This document shows, one piece after another, positions 25,708-34,258 of a DNA stretch of 64,000 nucleotides. Below the pieces are notes generated by a model. That model had not been told where the DNA came from. It saw only the letters and a list, made by a program, of their open reading frames with translations, and searched no databases. This DNA comes from Natrinema marinum (lineage in GTDB: Archaea > Halobacteriota > Halobacteria > Halobacteriales > Natrialbaceae). The translations under genes and the position numbers were made by a program. The stretch is taken from contig NZ_CP100763.1 of assembly GCF_024296685.1 (NCBI RefSeq), forward strand, positions 1,426,001-1,490,000. Reading direction: 5' to 3'. The first letter of the stretch is position 1. Each line of letters begins with the position of its first letter.

Positions 25708-27089
25708 CGACACACGAGAAACCACACCGACAGACGAGAGCCGGCACCGACCTCGGCGGGATGTTCCCCCGCGCGTTCGCCGACGAGTACGTCACCATCG
25801 TCCGCGGCGACGGGCCGTGGGTCTGGGACGCGGACGGCAACCGCTACCTCGATGCCATCTCGGGGAACCAGAACGTCAACATCGGCCACGGCCGCGAGGA
25901 GGTAGCCGAGGCCGCGCGCGAACAGATCGACCGCCTCGAGTACGTCTCGAGCATGCTGTTTACGAACGAGCCCGCGATGGAGTACACCGAGAAGATCGCG
26001 GAGTTCACGCCCGAGGGCTTCGAGAAGACGTGGCTCGTCTCGAGCGGCTCGGAAGCGAACGAGAGCGCGATCAAGATGGCCCGCCAGTACCACTACGAGC
26101 GGGGCAACGAGGGCAAGTACAAGGTAATCTCGCGCCGCCGGAGCTACCACGGCAACACCGCCGGGGCGATGGCGGTCTCCGGCTTTCCGGCCCGAAAGAC
26201 GAAGATGGAGCCGCTGTTCGCGAATTTCCCGAAAGCGCCGAGCGCCACGCCGTACCGCTGTGAGCGCTGCGACGGTGACGGCGGGCACGCCTGCGGCGTC
26301 GAGTGTGCGAACGACCTCGAGCGGCTCATTCAGGACGAGGGGCCGGAGACGGTGTCGGCGTTCATCACGGAGCCGGTCACGGGTGCCGCGAACGCCGGCG
26401 CGTCTCCCCACGACGGCTACTTCGAGCGGGTCCGCGAGATCTGCGACGAGTACGACGTGCTGTTCATCGTCGACGAGGTTATGGCCGGATTCGGACGGAC
26501 CGGCGAGAACTTCGCGATCGAACACTGGGACGTCACGCCCGACATCATCACCGGCGCAAAGGGGATGAGCGGCGGCTACTCCCCGATCGGCGGCACGATG
26601 CCCCACCGCCGCGTTGCGGCGGTCTTCGAGGACGTCGAAGACGGGTTCCAGCACGGCCACACCTTCTGTTTCAACCCGGCCTCGGCCGCGATCGGCACGG
26701 CCGTCCTCGAGTACATGGATGACCACGACCTCGTGGACAACGCCCGCGAGGTCGGCGCACACCTCCGAGAACGCTGCGAGGAGTTCTACGAGTACGAGTT
26801 CGTCGGCGACGTCCGCGGGAAGGGACTGATGATCGGCGTGGAGTTCGTCGGCGACCGGGAGACGAAGGAGCCGCTGCCCGAAACCGGCGCGGAGTTCCAG
26901 TCGCTCCTGTTCGAGGCGGGGCTAGACAACGGGATCATCACCTATCCGGGTGGTGGCCACGTCGGCGGAGAGAACGGCGACTACACACTGATCACGCCGC
27001 CACTGACCATCGACGAGTCCCTCGCCGACGAGGTCGTCGACCGGATGCACGCGACGCTCGCGGACGTCGAATCGTCGCTCGAGCGGTGA
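25704..27089 (+). CDS. Class III aminotransferase with Cys-rich insert
   Basis: 461-residue PLP enzyme of the omega-aminotransferase group. Residues about 108-113 (SSGSEANES) bind PLP phosphate, FIVDEVMAGFGRTG holds the PLP aspartate, and the Schiff-base lysine is in ITGAKGMSGGY. Unusually, RCERCDGDGGHACGVEC (about 180-200) forms a four-cysteine cluster with the look of a metal site. It is the last gene of the degradation operon. A primary amine or beta/omega-amino acid substrate is likely; aldehyde products could feed the alcohol dehydrogenase or CoA-transferase steps. Confidence 0.9.
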   Translation: MTTHEKPHRQTRAGTDLGGMFPRAFADEYVTIVRGDGPWVWDADGNRYLDAISGNQNVNIGHGREEVAEAAREQIDRLEYVSSMLFTNEPAMEYTEKIAEFTPEGFEKTWLVSSGSEANESAIKMARQYHYERGNEGKYKVISRRRSYHGNTAGAMAVSGFPARKTKMEPLFANFPKAPSATPYRCERCDGDGGHACGVECANDLERLIQDEGPETVSAFITEPVTGAANAGASPHDGYFERVREICDEYDVLFIVDEVMAGFGRTGENFAIEHWDVTPDIITGAKGMSGGYSPIGGTMPHRRVAAVFEDVEDGFQHGHTFCFNPASAAIGTAVLEYMDDHDLVDNAREVGAHLRERCEEFYEYEFVGDVRGKGLMIGVEFVGDRETKEPLPETGAEFQSLLFEAGLDNGIITYPGGGHVGGENGDYTLITPPLTIDESLADEVVDRMHATLADVESSLER

Positions 27090-27239
27090 TCTCGGGAACG
27101 CGGTGATCTCGGCCCCATTCTCAAGACGGTGACCGCCATCTGACGACCGGTCACGTCGAAATTTCGATTGCTCGAGACTGAGGAGGAAGCGTATTCTCGC
27201 AGATTGTGCGAATCGGAGAAGGAGCCGCTACCCCGCCGG

Positions 27240-28574
27240 TTACGCCACGTCCTCGAGTGCGGAACGGAGCCCGTCGAGGCCGGTCTCGAGTTGCTCGCGC
27301 GAGATCGAAAGCGGCGGCTGGACGCGCATGACGTTCTTGTAGTAGCCGCCGACGCCCAACACGACGTTCGACTCCTCGCGGAGGTGGTCGCTGACGGCTG
27401 CCGCGAGCTCGCTGTCTGGTCGCGGCGCGACGTTCTGCGGTCCCGTCGCGTCCGGGTCGACGAGTTCGACGCCCCACATCAGGCCGAGGCCGCGCGTCTG
27501 GCCGACGACATCGTACTCGTCCTCGAGCGCGGCGAGTTCGCCCTCGAGCCACTCGCCCTGCTCGCGGGCGTTGTCGACGATGCCGTCCTGCAGTTCGTCG
27601 ATGGTCGCCAGCGCGGCGGCGCAGGCGACGGGGTTGCCGCCGAACGTCGAGAGGTGATCGCCCGAGTCGAATGCGTCCGCGATCTCCGCGGGTGCGGTAA
27701 ACGCGCCAAGCGGCAGCCCGTTCGCGATCCCCTTGGCCTGCGTCAGGATGTCGGGTTCGACGTCGAAGTGCTCGCTCGCGAACAGTTCGCCGGTGCGGCC
27801 GTAGCCGGTCTGGACCTCGTCGGCGATGAGCAGCGCGTCGTGGTCGTGGGCGATCTCCTGAACGCGCTCGAGCCAGCCCGCTGGCGGAACGACGATTCCG
27901 GCTTCGCCCATGACCGGTTCGACGACGACCGCGGCGAGGTCGCCGCTCGTGTGCGAGCCGATGACGCGCTCGAGGTCGTCGGCGCAACCGGCGTCGCACT
28001 GATCGCCGTCACAGCGCGGACAGCGGTAGCCATACGGCGGGGCGGTGTGGGCCACGTCGTTGAGGGTGGGTGCCATTCCCTGCTTGTAGGACTTGTTCCC
28101 CGTCAGGGCGAGACTACCGAGGGTGCGGCCGTGAAACCCCATCTCGAGGGCGATGACCTCCTTCGAGCCGGTGTACTTCCGCGCGAGTTTGACGGCGCCC
28201 TCGACCGCCTCGGTGCCGGAGTTACAGAAGAAGCTCTTCCGGAGGTCTCCCGGGGTCACGTCGGCGATCCGTTCGGCGAGGTCGGCGACCGGCTCGTTCG
28301 GATGGACGTACGAGCAGCCGTGGACGAACTCGTCGAGTTGCTCCTTCGCGGCGTCGACGACGGCCGCGTTCCCGTGGCCCACGTTCGTCACCGAGATTCC
28401 GGAGAACAGATCGAGGTACTCGGTACCGTCGAAATCCTCGAGCGTACAGCCCGACGCTCGCCGTACCGGCACGTCGAGTGACTTCCAGATCCCCATCACG
28501 TGATCGTCGTACGCCGATTCGACGGACGCGTTCGACGCGCGCCCGACGGCCGAATTAGGCTTCTGTTCAGACAT
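27240..28574 (-). CDS. Class III aminotransferase (GABA/acetylornithine type) with Cys-rich insert
   Basis: 444-residue PLP enzyme, convergent with the previous aminotransferase but only distantly similar. FFCNSGTEAVEGAVKLAR binds the PLP phosphate, LIADEVQTGYGRTGE has the PLP aspartate, LTQAKGIANGLPLGAF holds the lysine, and HLSTFGGNPVACAAAL closes the site. Like its neighbour it carries a four-Cys insert, YRCPRCDGDQCDAGC. It may act on 4-aminobutyrate, acetylornithine or a related amine. An AT-rich stretch just upstream of 28574 (28590-28620) probably holds its promoter. Confidence 0.9.
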   Translation of the reverse strand: MSEQKPNSAVGRASNASVESAYDDHVMGIWKSLDVPVRRASGCTLEDFDGTEYLDLFSGISVTNVGHGNAAVVDAAKEQLDEFVHGCSYVHPNEPVADLAERIADVTPGDLRKSFFCNSGTEAVEGAVKLARKYTGSKEVIALEMGFHGRTLGSLALTGNKSYKQGMAPTLNDVAHTAPPYGYRCPRCDGDQCDAGCADDLERVIGSHTSGDLAAVVVEPVMGEAGIVVPPAGWLERVQEIAHDHDALLIADEVQTGYGRTGELFASEHFDVEPDILTQAKGIANGLPLGAFTAPAEIADAFDSGDHLSTFGGNPVACAAALATIDELQDGIVDNAREQGEWLEGELAALEDEYDVVGQTRGLGLMWGVELVDPDATGPQNVAPRPDSELAAAVSDHLREESNVVLGVGGYYKNVMRVQPPLSISREQLETGLDGLRSALEDVA

Positions 28575-29173
28575 ATGGAGTACAGACGATTTTCCATCCT
28601 AATAAGCTATCGTATATTGTATCCAGTTCGGATACCGGCGACCGTGCCTCCGACAGGGCTGCCCCCACGGCCCGGACGACGACTCGTCTTCCGTCGCGTT
28701 TCGATCCGAATCCGACGCTCGAGCAGTCGGTGGGGCCGTGGTACGCGAGTTGTCCATCACGGGCTCGCTGTGACACACGAGCGAGCGGCGCGTCGGCTTC
28801 GAGCCGGCGCGCTACGGAGAACGGAACGGTCGGACGAGCTCACCGATGAAGACGGAGCCGGCGCACGGCTGTTCGGTGTCGCGTCGGAAACCCGGGCGGG
28901 CGGGAACCGCCCTGGGCGTGAGAGACATGAGCGTACTCGAAGCGGGGGCGAGTCCACGTCCGAGCGATCCGGGCACGAACGCACGCAATCGGCGTATGGG
29001 TTGGGCCAAGCGCGTACCCGGCGGGGTGTTTCCTCCCCGCAGGTCGGCTAATGCAAGAGCTGCCTATTGTTATGCAGCAGCTTGGTCGCCGGTAGCGACC
29101 CCGAACCGATCGCAGGCGGCGTATAACGCGCGGGTAGACACCCGCTACCGACGGTGCACGGCGCTCACCGCGC
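28575..29173. other. 600-bp gap with many hairpins, no gene recognised
   Basis: No open frame looks like protein. From 28787 to 29145 there are at least six stable stems: 28788-28798 with 28802-28812 (11 bp, one G-U, loop TCG), GGGCGG/CCGCCC (28898-28912), GCGGGG/CCCCGC (29021-29040), an interrupted stem at 29054-29084, GGTCGC/GCGACC (29084-29100) and GCGGGT/ACCCGC (29130-29145). This could be a structured non-coding RNA. It does not show the signature boxes of SRP RNA or RNase P RNA. Confidence 0.4.
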
Positions 29174-29419
29174 TCAGGCGAGCGTGCGGTCGACGTACTC
29201 GAGGATGTTTTCGGACTCCGCCATCGTCACGCCGTGGTCGTCGTCGACGAGGACCGGGACCGCCCGCTGGCCCGAGACGCGCTTGACCTGGTCGCGGCCC
29301 GAGTGCAGTGCCGGGACCTCCTCGCGCTCGTAGTCGATTCCTTCGGCGTCGAGCCGATCGGTGACGGTCTCGCAGTACGGACAGCCCTCGAGTACGTACA
29401 CTGTGGGTTCAGTTGCCAT
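29174..29419 (-). CDS. Glutaredoxin-like protein
   Basis: 81-residue thioredoxin-fold protein with the redox motif CPYC after LEGC (near residue 13), the cis-proline stretch AVPVLVDDD and an acidic end (SENILEYVDRTLA). It should reduce disulfides or coordinate thiol chemistry in the cytoplasm. ATG at 29419 (MATEPTVYV) was chosen; an in-frame ATG at 29425 would add two residues. It stands alone, divergent from the oxidoreductase gene. Confidence 0.9.
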   Translation of the reverse strand: MATEPTVYVLEGCPYCETVTDRLDAEGIDYEREEVPALHSGRDQVKRVSGQRAVPVLVDDDHGVTMAESENILEYVDRTLA

Positions 29420-29545
29420 GCCCATAGTTACCGACGCAGGCTGAAAGCGCTATGGGCATCGGACGATAGCGAACCGGAACGGCCGTCGGCGATGCTTGCT
29501 CCCGACACGTCCAGAGGGATGAGGCTGGCGCCCGTTGGAGCGGGT

Positions 29546-30556
29546 ATGAGCGACGACGCTCCGTCACGCCCGACTCGGATCGGTATCGTCGGCCTGGGAT
29601 ACATCGGCACCACCGTCGGCGGGGAGTTCCACCGCCATCCTGACGCGACCGTTCGCGCGATCTGCGATCTCGATGCCGATCGGCGCGAGGCCGTGGGCCG
29701 TGACTTCGACGTTCCCCTAGACCGACAGTACGCCGACTACGCGACGATGCTCGAGGATTCGGCCATCGACGCGGTCCTCGTCGGCACGCCCCACACGCTC
29801 CACTACGAGCAGGTCCTCGCCGCTCTCGACCGGGACTGCGACGTCTACTGTGACAAACCGCTGACGACCGACTTAGAGCGGGCGCGGGATCTCGCGACGC
29901 GAGCCCGGCGAAGCGACCGGACCGTGATGGTCGGCTACCAGCGTCACCTCCAGACCGCGTTTCGGACGGCTCGCGAGCGGTTCGCCGGCCGGGAGGCGAC
30001 CTGGCTGACCGCCACGATGACCCAGGACTGGATCGACGACTCGCGCGGGACGTGGCGGCTCGATCCCGAACTGTCTGGCGGCGGGTTCCTGTACGATACG
30101 GGTAGCCACGTCCTCGACGGCGTCTGCTGGACGACCGGCCTCGAGCCGGTCTCTGTCGCAGCGAGCATGGACTTTTACGACGAGGCGAGGCGGATCGACC
30201 GTCGCGCCCACCTCGACGTACAGTTCGAGAACGGCGCGACCGGGACGTTCTCCTTTCACGGCGACGCACCGTCGGTCCGCGAACACCTCCACCTGTGGGA
30301 CGACGAGGGGGCGATCTACCTGGAGGGCACCCAGTGGGGCTCCCGCGACGTGGTCGAGATCGACTCCGAGGCCGGGGAGTACGCGCCGTACATCGACCCG
30401 CGACGCGAGCAGTCGCGCGCCGACGCCTTCCTCGAGAGTGTCCTCGAAGGAACGGAGCCGCCGGCGACGGTCGCGGACGCGCTGCGGGTAACGGCGCTGA
30501 CTGAAGCAGCCTACGAGGCGGCGCGAACGGGCGATCGAATCGCGGTCGAGACGTGA
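29546..30556 (+). CDS. Gfo/Idh/MocA-family oxidoreductase
   Basis: 336-residue NAD(P)-dependent oxidoreductase. The Rossmann motif GIVGLGYIGTTVGGEF is near residue 14, the EKP-like motif reads CDKPLTTD (Asp in place of Glu), and the C-terminal domain has the SGGGFLYDTGSHVLD segment of the family. Substrates in this family are sugars, inositols or their amino derivatives; in haloarchaea one member is xylose dehydrogenase, but this protein cannot be assigned so far. ATG at 29546 places the glycine motif at the usual distance. It is monocistronic and is followed by a hairpin. Confidence 0.85.
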   Translation: MSDDAPSRPTRIGIVGLGYIGTTVGGEFHRHPDATVRAICDLDADRREAVGRDFDVPLDRQYADYATMLEDSAIDAVLVGTPHTLHYEQVLAALDRDCDVYCDKPLTTDLERARDLATRARRSDRTVMVGYQRHLQTAFRTARERFAGREATWLTATMTQDWIDDSRGTWRLDPELSGGGFLYDTGSHVLDGVCWTTGLEPVSVAASMDFYDEARRIDRRAHLDVQFENGATGTFSFHGDAPSVREHLHLWDDEGAIYLEGTQWGSRDVVEIDSEAGEYAPYIDPRREQSRADAFLESVLEGTEPPATVADALRVTALTEAAYEAARTGDRIAVET

Positions 30557-30580
30557 CTCGACGCCGGTTGATCGCGAACG

Positions 30581-30600
30581 GCCACCGACGCATCGGTGGC
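30581..30600 (+). terminator. Hairpin after Gfo/Idh gene
   Basis: GCCACCGA (30581-30588), loop CGCA, TCGGTGGC (30593-30600): a perfect 8-bp stem 24 nt after the stop codon. There is no T-run directly after it, so it may mark a processed or protected 3' end rather than a classic terminator. Confidence 0.4.
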
Positions 30601-30914
30601 GCTCGAGCACCGGTCACGCGGTTTCGTTCCCGGTGGCTGGAGGCGATAATCGTCACGTTTCTCGGTTTACGCTGTCGGAAAAGACGTGTTTTCGCCGTTC
30701 GTCACGGGCTGCGAGCGGCCGCAGCCGAAACCGACGCCTTCCCCGGATTACAAGGGAATTACTCACGTGCTACACCGTTCGAACGGCCGGGAACGACGGG
30801 GAACGAATCGCGCGTCTCCCCCGACGACCGCCCGCCGGGTAAGAGTCGCATAGTCTCTCATCCCTTTCGGTTACAAGCCGGATAACTACGGTCGGTGCTG
30901 GCTATCGAACCGAT
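30601..30914. other. Intergenic region, no gene recognised
   Basis: About 310 nt between the hairpin and the small zinc-ribbon gene. The open frames are short and arginine-rich. Apart from presumed promoter sequence for the next gene nothing is recognised. Confidence 0.4.
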
Positions 30915-31130
30915 ATGATCACCTGCACCAACTGCGAGACCGCCCAGTTCCTGCAGATCACGCAGAGCCGTGTCTACTTCGAAGACGGGGAGATGATCAA
31001 CGAGATCTCCGAGACCTACGAGTGCACGCTCTGTGGAGCGACCGGCAAGTACATCTACGACGACGACTCCGACGAGGAGAGCGTCACCGGCGAGGTCGAG
31101 CACACCACCGAACGCCCGAAATACGCCTGA
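30915..31130 (+). CDS. Small zinc-ribbon protein
   Basis: 71-residue acidic protein with two CxxC knuckles, CTNC (residues 4-7) and CTLC (about 40-43), separated by a beta-rich stretch with TQSRVYFEDGEMINE. This is a minimal zinc ribbon; many haloarchaeal proteins of this kind have no assigned role and may bind nucleic acid or protein. It is a single-gene unit, followed by two perfect hairpins. Confidence 0.75.
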   Translation: MITCTNCETAQFLQITQSRVYFEDGEMINEISETYECTLCGATGKYIYDDDSDEESVTGEVEHTTERPKYA

Positions 31131-31136
31131 CCGTCG

Positions 31137-31176
31137 GCCCCCGTCAGGGGGCGCGATCGGCCGAGTTCTAACTCGG
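31137..31176 (+). terminator. Two tandem hairpins after zinc-ribbon gene
   Basis: GCCCCC/GGGGGC with loop GTCA (31137-31152) and CCGAGT/ACTCGG with loop TCTA (31161-31176), starting 6 nt after the stop. Both are perfect 6-bp stems with 4-nt loops. They probably shape the 3' end of the mRNA. Confidence 0.45.
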
Positions 31177-31254
31177 TCTCGAGCCGAACTGCGTCGGTCT
31201 CCCGTCGTCCCCGCCTCGCTTTGCTTTTCGCTTTCCCCGGTCTTCGGCTGTCCG

Positions 31255-32274
31255 TTACTGCTGGAGGACGAACGGCCCTGCGCCCGCGGTTCGCCGGGCA
31301 ACGGTCGCGATTCGGAGCGTGAAGGCCGTCAGCACGATAAACGGTGCCAGCGCGATAGTGAACGAGACGGAGACGAACGTCAACAGCGGCGGAAGGCCGA
31401 ACACCCACACACCCGGCAGGAGCTGCGCGTCGATCGCGAGTATCGTCAGGACGGTCACGATAATCGAGGGGAACGAGGAGACGAGGAGCGTCCGCGAGAG
31501 TTCGGAGATTTCCCGGCTGTAGTAGAGCGTCTTGAAATACTCCCGGCCGGTCGCGAACAGTTCCAGGGCCTCCAGCAGTTCCTCGAACGGATCGTCGGTC
31601 ACCTCGGACTCGTCGTCTTCGAACCGGAGGGTGAACTCGCGCGTCTGGTCCATCATCGGCCCATAGTCGGTCTCGAGGCCGAGCCAGAGCACGCCGAACT
31701 CGGCACCGCCGGCCTCTTTGAGCGAGTTCTCGAGGTGATCTGCGGTATTCGAGATCGAATCGACGTACTCCTTGACATCCTTGGCGAACTCCTCATCGCC
31801 CTTTTGGGCGACGTCTTCCAGGGTGTCGGCCCGTTGTTTGATCGTCTCGGCCATGACCTGGATGAACATATTCGGGTTCGTCGGATTCTGTTCCGTCGCG
31901 ACGATCCGATTCAGTTCGCGACGAAACTGCCGCATTCCCTCGATCCGGTCCTTTTGAGCGCTGATGTGAGTGATGTCGTAGGAAAGGACCGTCGAGTTGA
32001 TCGAGACGACGATCGAGACCAGCAGAATGATGCCGCTCAGAAACGTATTCAACACCGTCTGGACGGCCTGCGTCTCGGTGAGTAGCCGCTGCATCTCGAA
32101 CGTCCAGAGCGTCCCGATCAGGAGAAACGTGGCGAACGTCATCGTCAGCAGTGCGCCGGTGACGGCGTATCGATTCCCTTCCAAAAGCAGCCATCGGCTA
32201 AGTCTGACGCCGCGTTTCCTGCTCGGAACTGGAACCCAGCTTCGCAGGTTGTCGAACCCATCAGAGATGCTCAT
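31255..32274 (-). CDS. Membrane protein of unknown function
   Basis: 339-residue protein. Two hydrophobic segments lie near residues 38-60 and 75-100 (YAVTGALLTMTFATFLLIGTL), then a long hydrophilic, helix-prone part (about 110-250), then two further spans (SSFPSIIVTVLTILAIDA and VSFTIALAPFIVLTAFTL). It may therefore be a four-span protein with a large soluble domain, possibly channel-like or a sensor; no family is recognised. ATG at 32274 (MSISDGFDNL) was preferred to the longer frame to 32448. Confidence 0.7.
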   Translation of the reverse strand: MSISDGFDNLRSWVPVPSRKRGVRLSRWLLLEGNRYAVTGALLTMTFATFLLIGTLWTFEMQRLLTETQAVQTVLNTFLSGIILLVSIVVSINSTVLSYDITHISAQKDRIEGMRQFRRELNRIVATEQNPTNPNMFIQVMAETIKQRADTLEDVAQKGDEEFAKDVKEYVDSISNTADHLENSLKEAGGAEFGVLWLGLETDYGPMMDQTREFTLRFEDDESEVTDDPFEELLEALELFATGREYFKTLYYSREISELSRTLLVSSFPSIIVTVLTILAIDAQLLPGVWVFGLPPLLTFVSVSFTIALAPFIVLTAFTLRIATVARRTAGAGPFVLQQ

Positions 32275-32503
32275 ACTGTTGAAATAACGAAAGGCCGTCC
32301 GGACGCGTTCTAACGCCTTCGGAGTGCCTATCGCAACATAATCGAATGCTATGAAACACTTAAGCAGCCGGCCGGCCAGTACCGCCGTATTTAGTGTGGT
32401 AGGCCACTGATACTGGCGTGACGGCGTCGCCTTCTCGCTCACCGTCACGGCGACCGCAACGCCGAAGTCGACATCGGCCGTCGACTCGAGCGAGCACGTT
32501 CCA

Positions 32504-32839
32504 ATGACCGACCGACCAGTCTACGGCGTCGACGTCGATCCCGAGACGCGGTGCGCTCACTATCACACCGACCGCGACGTAGTTGCGTTCAAATTCGCCT
32601 GCTGCGAGCGGTATTATCCGTGTTTTCGGTGCCACGGGGAGCGTTCCGATCACGAGGCCGTCCCGTGGCCCCGCGATCGCTTCGACGAATCCTCGGTACT
32701 GTGTGGCGTCTGCGGGACCGAACTCACCGTCCCCGACTATCTCGAGGGCGACTACCGCTGTCCGGCCTGTGACGCCGCCTTCAATCCCGGCTGTGCGAAC
32801 CACGCGGAGCTGTACTTCGAGACGGAGGCCGACTCGTAA
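32504..32839 (+). CDS. CHY-type zinc finger protein
   Basis: 111-residue protein with the CHY zinc-finger layout: CAHYHTDRD, the FACCERYYPCFRCH core with DHEAVPW, then CGVC and CPAC knuckles and a final CANHAELYF. About nine cysteines and several histidines should bind three zinc ions. In eukaryotes this module is found in ubiquitin ligases; stand-alone prokaryotic forms have an unknown role, and redox or protein-binding functions have been suggested. It is a single gene convergent with the membrane-anchored regulator. Confidence 0.88.
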   Translation: MTDRPVYGVDVDPETRCAHYHTDRDVVAFKFACCERYYPCFRCHGERSDHEAVPWPRDRFDESSVLCGVCGTELTVPDYLEGDYRCPACDAAFNPGCANHAELYFETEADS

Positions 32840-32872
32840 CCACCGAATTCGCCCGGAGCGCGAGCGCCGGCG

Positions 32873-34123
32873 TCAGTCGTCGGCCGGCGCCGGACGCGAG
32901 CCGGTATCCGACGCGGGGTCGTCGACCAGCGTCGCCTCGACCCGCGGCGGGAGTTCGTTGACGACCGAGCGGCCGTCCTTCTCCCGGACCACCAGGTCGT
33001 CCTCGGCGAGCGCCGAGAGGTGGTGAGAGACCGTGCTCGGATCGCGCTCGAGTTCGTCCGCGAGCCGACCGTTTGGGACGCGACCGAGGTCGGCGAGCGT
33101 CTCGAGGACCGCCCGCTTTGCCGGCTCCGCGAGGGCGGCCCGCAGTTCGGCGTCGTCCGCGTCGCGGAAGTACCGGCGCTTGCCGTTGACCTTGATCCCT
33201 GTCACCAGGCCCTCGTCCTCCAGAATTCGGACGTGATGGCGGACCGTCGAGAGGGGGATGTCGGCCCGGTCGCTGACCCGAGAGAGGTAACAGCCCGGCT
33301 CGCGCTCGATGACCTCGTAGACCGCCCGGCGGCGGTCGTGCTCGAGCGGGTCCGAGTCATCGTACTTGCTGTATCGAAACAGCGGGAGGATCTTCCACGG
33401 GAGACTCGAGCCGGCCCGCTGGAGCGCGCGGACGGGACGGGACTGGCTCAGCCAACTCGCCGTTGCGGTACTCGCGCCGCCGGCCGCCCCCGAACCGCCG
33501 GTAGCGCCAGCCGCCGCGCCGGAGGCAGTGATCGCGCCCAGCGCCCCGACGAGCGCGGCGTCGGCGGCTGTCTCCGTCGGACTTGGCGTCTCGGACGGGG
33601 CCGCGTCCCCGCCGCCGTCGCTTCCGTCGCGACCCGTCGCCGGCTCGCCGCCGCTCGAGCCATCGCTGCCCCCGCTCGCGTTTCGCCCGTCGGCTCCGAT
33701 GTCGGCCCCTACCGAGGCGTTGATCGCCGTCTCGTTGACGGTGCCCATCGTCTCGCCGACCGTCGCGTCGATGGTATCGGTCGTGGTCGAGACGGTGCCG
33801 TCGACGGCAGTGGTCGTCTCGTCGACGGCCGTTCCGACCGATCCGTTCGATCCGACCACCTCGTCGGTGGTGTTCTCGAGCGCGTCGGTCGTCCCGTCGG
33901 AGGTGTTTTCGACGGTGCCCGTCGTCCCGTCGGAGCCGTTTTCGATGGAACTCGTCGTCTCGTTGGTAGTGAGAGTGCCGTCGATCGTGCGGGCGGTCGA
34001 ATCCGAAAGCGCCGAGGCGCCGCTCGAGGTCCCCGCAGCGATCCCCGCGACGCCGCCGCTCAGCAGCGCGACGACGAGGACCAGGGCGAGCGTTCGCGCC
34101 GCGCTCGACGAGATCGATTCCAT
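32873..34123 (-). CDS. Membrane-anchored double winged-helix regulator with secreted Ser/Thr-rich domain
   Basis: 416-residue protein. It has an N-terminal signal or first span (TLALVLVVALLSGGVAGIAAG), then about 150 residues rich in Thr, Ser, Gly, Asp and Asn with at least eight Asn-X-Ser/Thr sequons, a second hydrophobic segment (AALVGALGAITASGAAAGATG) and a cytoplasmic half with two winged helices. The first wHTH is around residues 265-320 (GCYLSRVSDRADIPLSTVRHHV), the second around 335-390 (RLADELERDPSTVSHHLSAL). The likely topology is an outside sensor or stalk with DNA-binding domains inside. Relatives in haloarchaea have a double wHTH; the target is unknown. Confidence 0.75.
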   Translation of the reverse strand: MESISSSAARTLALVLVVALLSGGVAGIAAGTSSGASALSDSTARTIDGTLTTNETTSSIENGSDGTTGTVENTSDGTTDALENTTDEVVGSNGSVGTAVDETTTAVDGTVSTTTDTIDATVGETMGTVNETAINASVGADIGADGRNASGGSDGSSGGEPATGRDGSDGGGDAAPSETPSPTETAADAALVGALGAITASGAAAGATGGSGAAGGASTATASWLSQSRPVRALQRAGSSLPWKILPLFRYSKYDDSDPLEHDRRRAVYEVIEREPGCYLSRVSDRADIPLSTVRHHVRILEDEGLVTGIKVNGKRRYFRDADDAELRAALAEPAKRAVLETLADLGRVPNGRLADELERDPSTVSHHLSALAEDDLVVREKDGRSVVNELPPRVEATLVDDPASDTGSRPAPADD

Positions 34124-34258
34124 ACTGCTCGTCCGGCCATGTGTGATCGAGCGTAATACGTGTTTTCCGTTTCGTGACAGTCAAGAAATCGGATCGGTGG
34201 CACCGCGACAGGGGGCGATCCAGCAAGGTATTTCCGCGTCGGGCGGCCGATTTCGGGT

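Noticed and set aside
14279-28574. Assignment as an ectoine (doe/eut) or creatinine degradation cluster
   Set aside because: An M24 enzyme, class III aminotransferase and Lrp-like regulator fit ectoine breakdown, but the AstE-like deacetylase and semialdehyde dehydrogenase are absent; for creatinine no sarcosine-oxidising enzyme is present. The substrate was left open.
28575-29173. RNase P RNA, SRP RNA or tRNA in the hairpin-rich gap
   Set aside because: The minus strand has GAGGAAAC, close to one RNase P box, but the partner box is missing; the SRP helix-8 sequence and a tRNA cloverleaf were not found on either strand.
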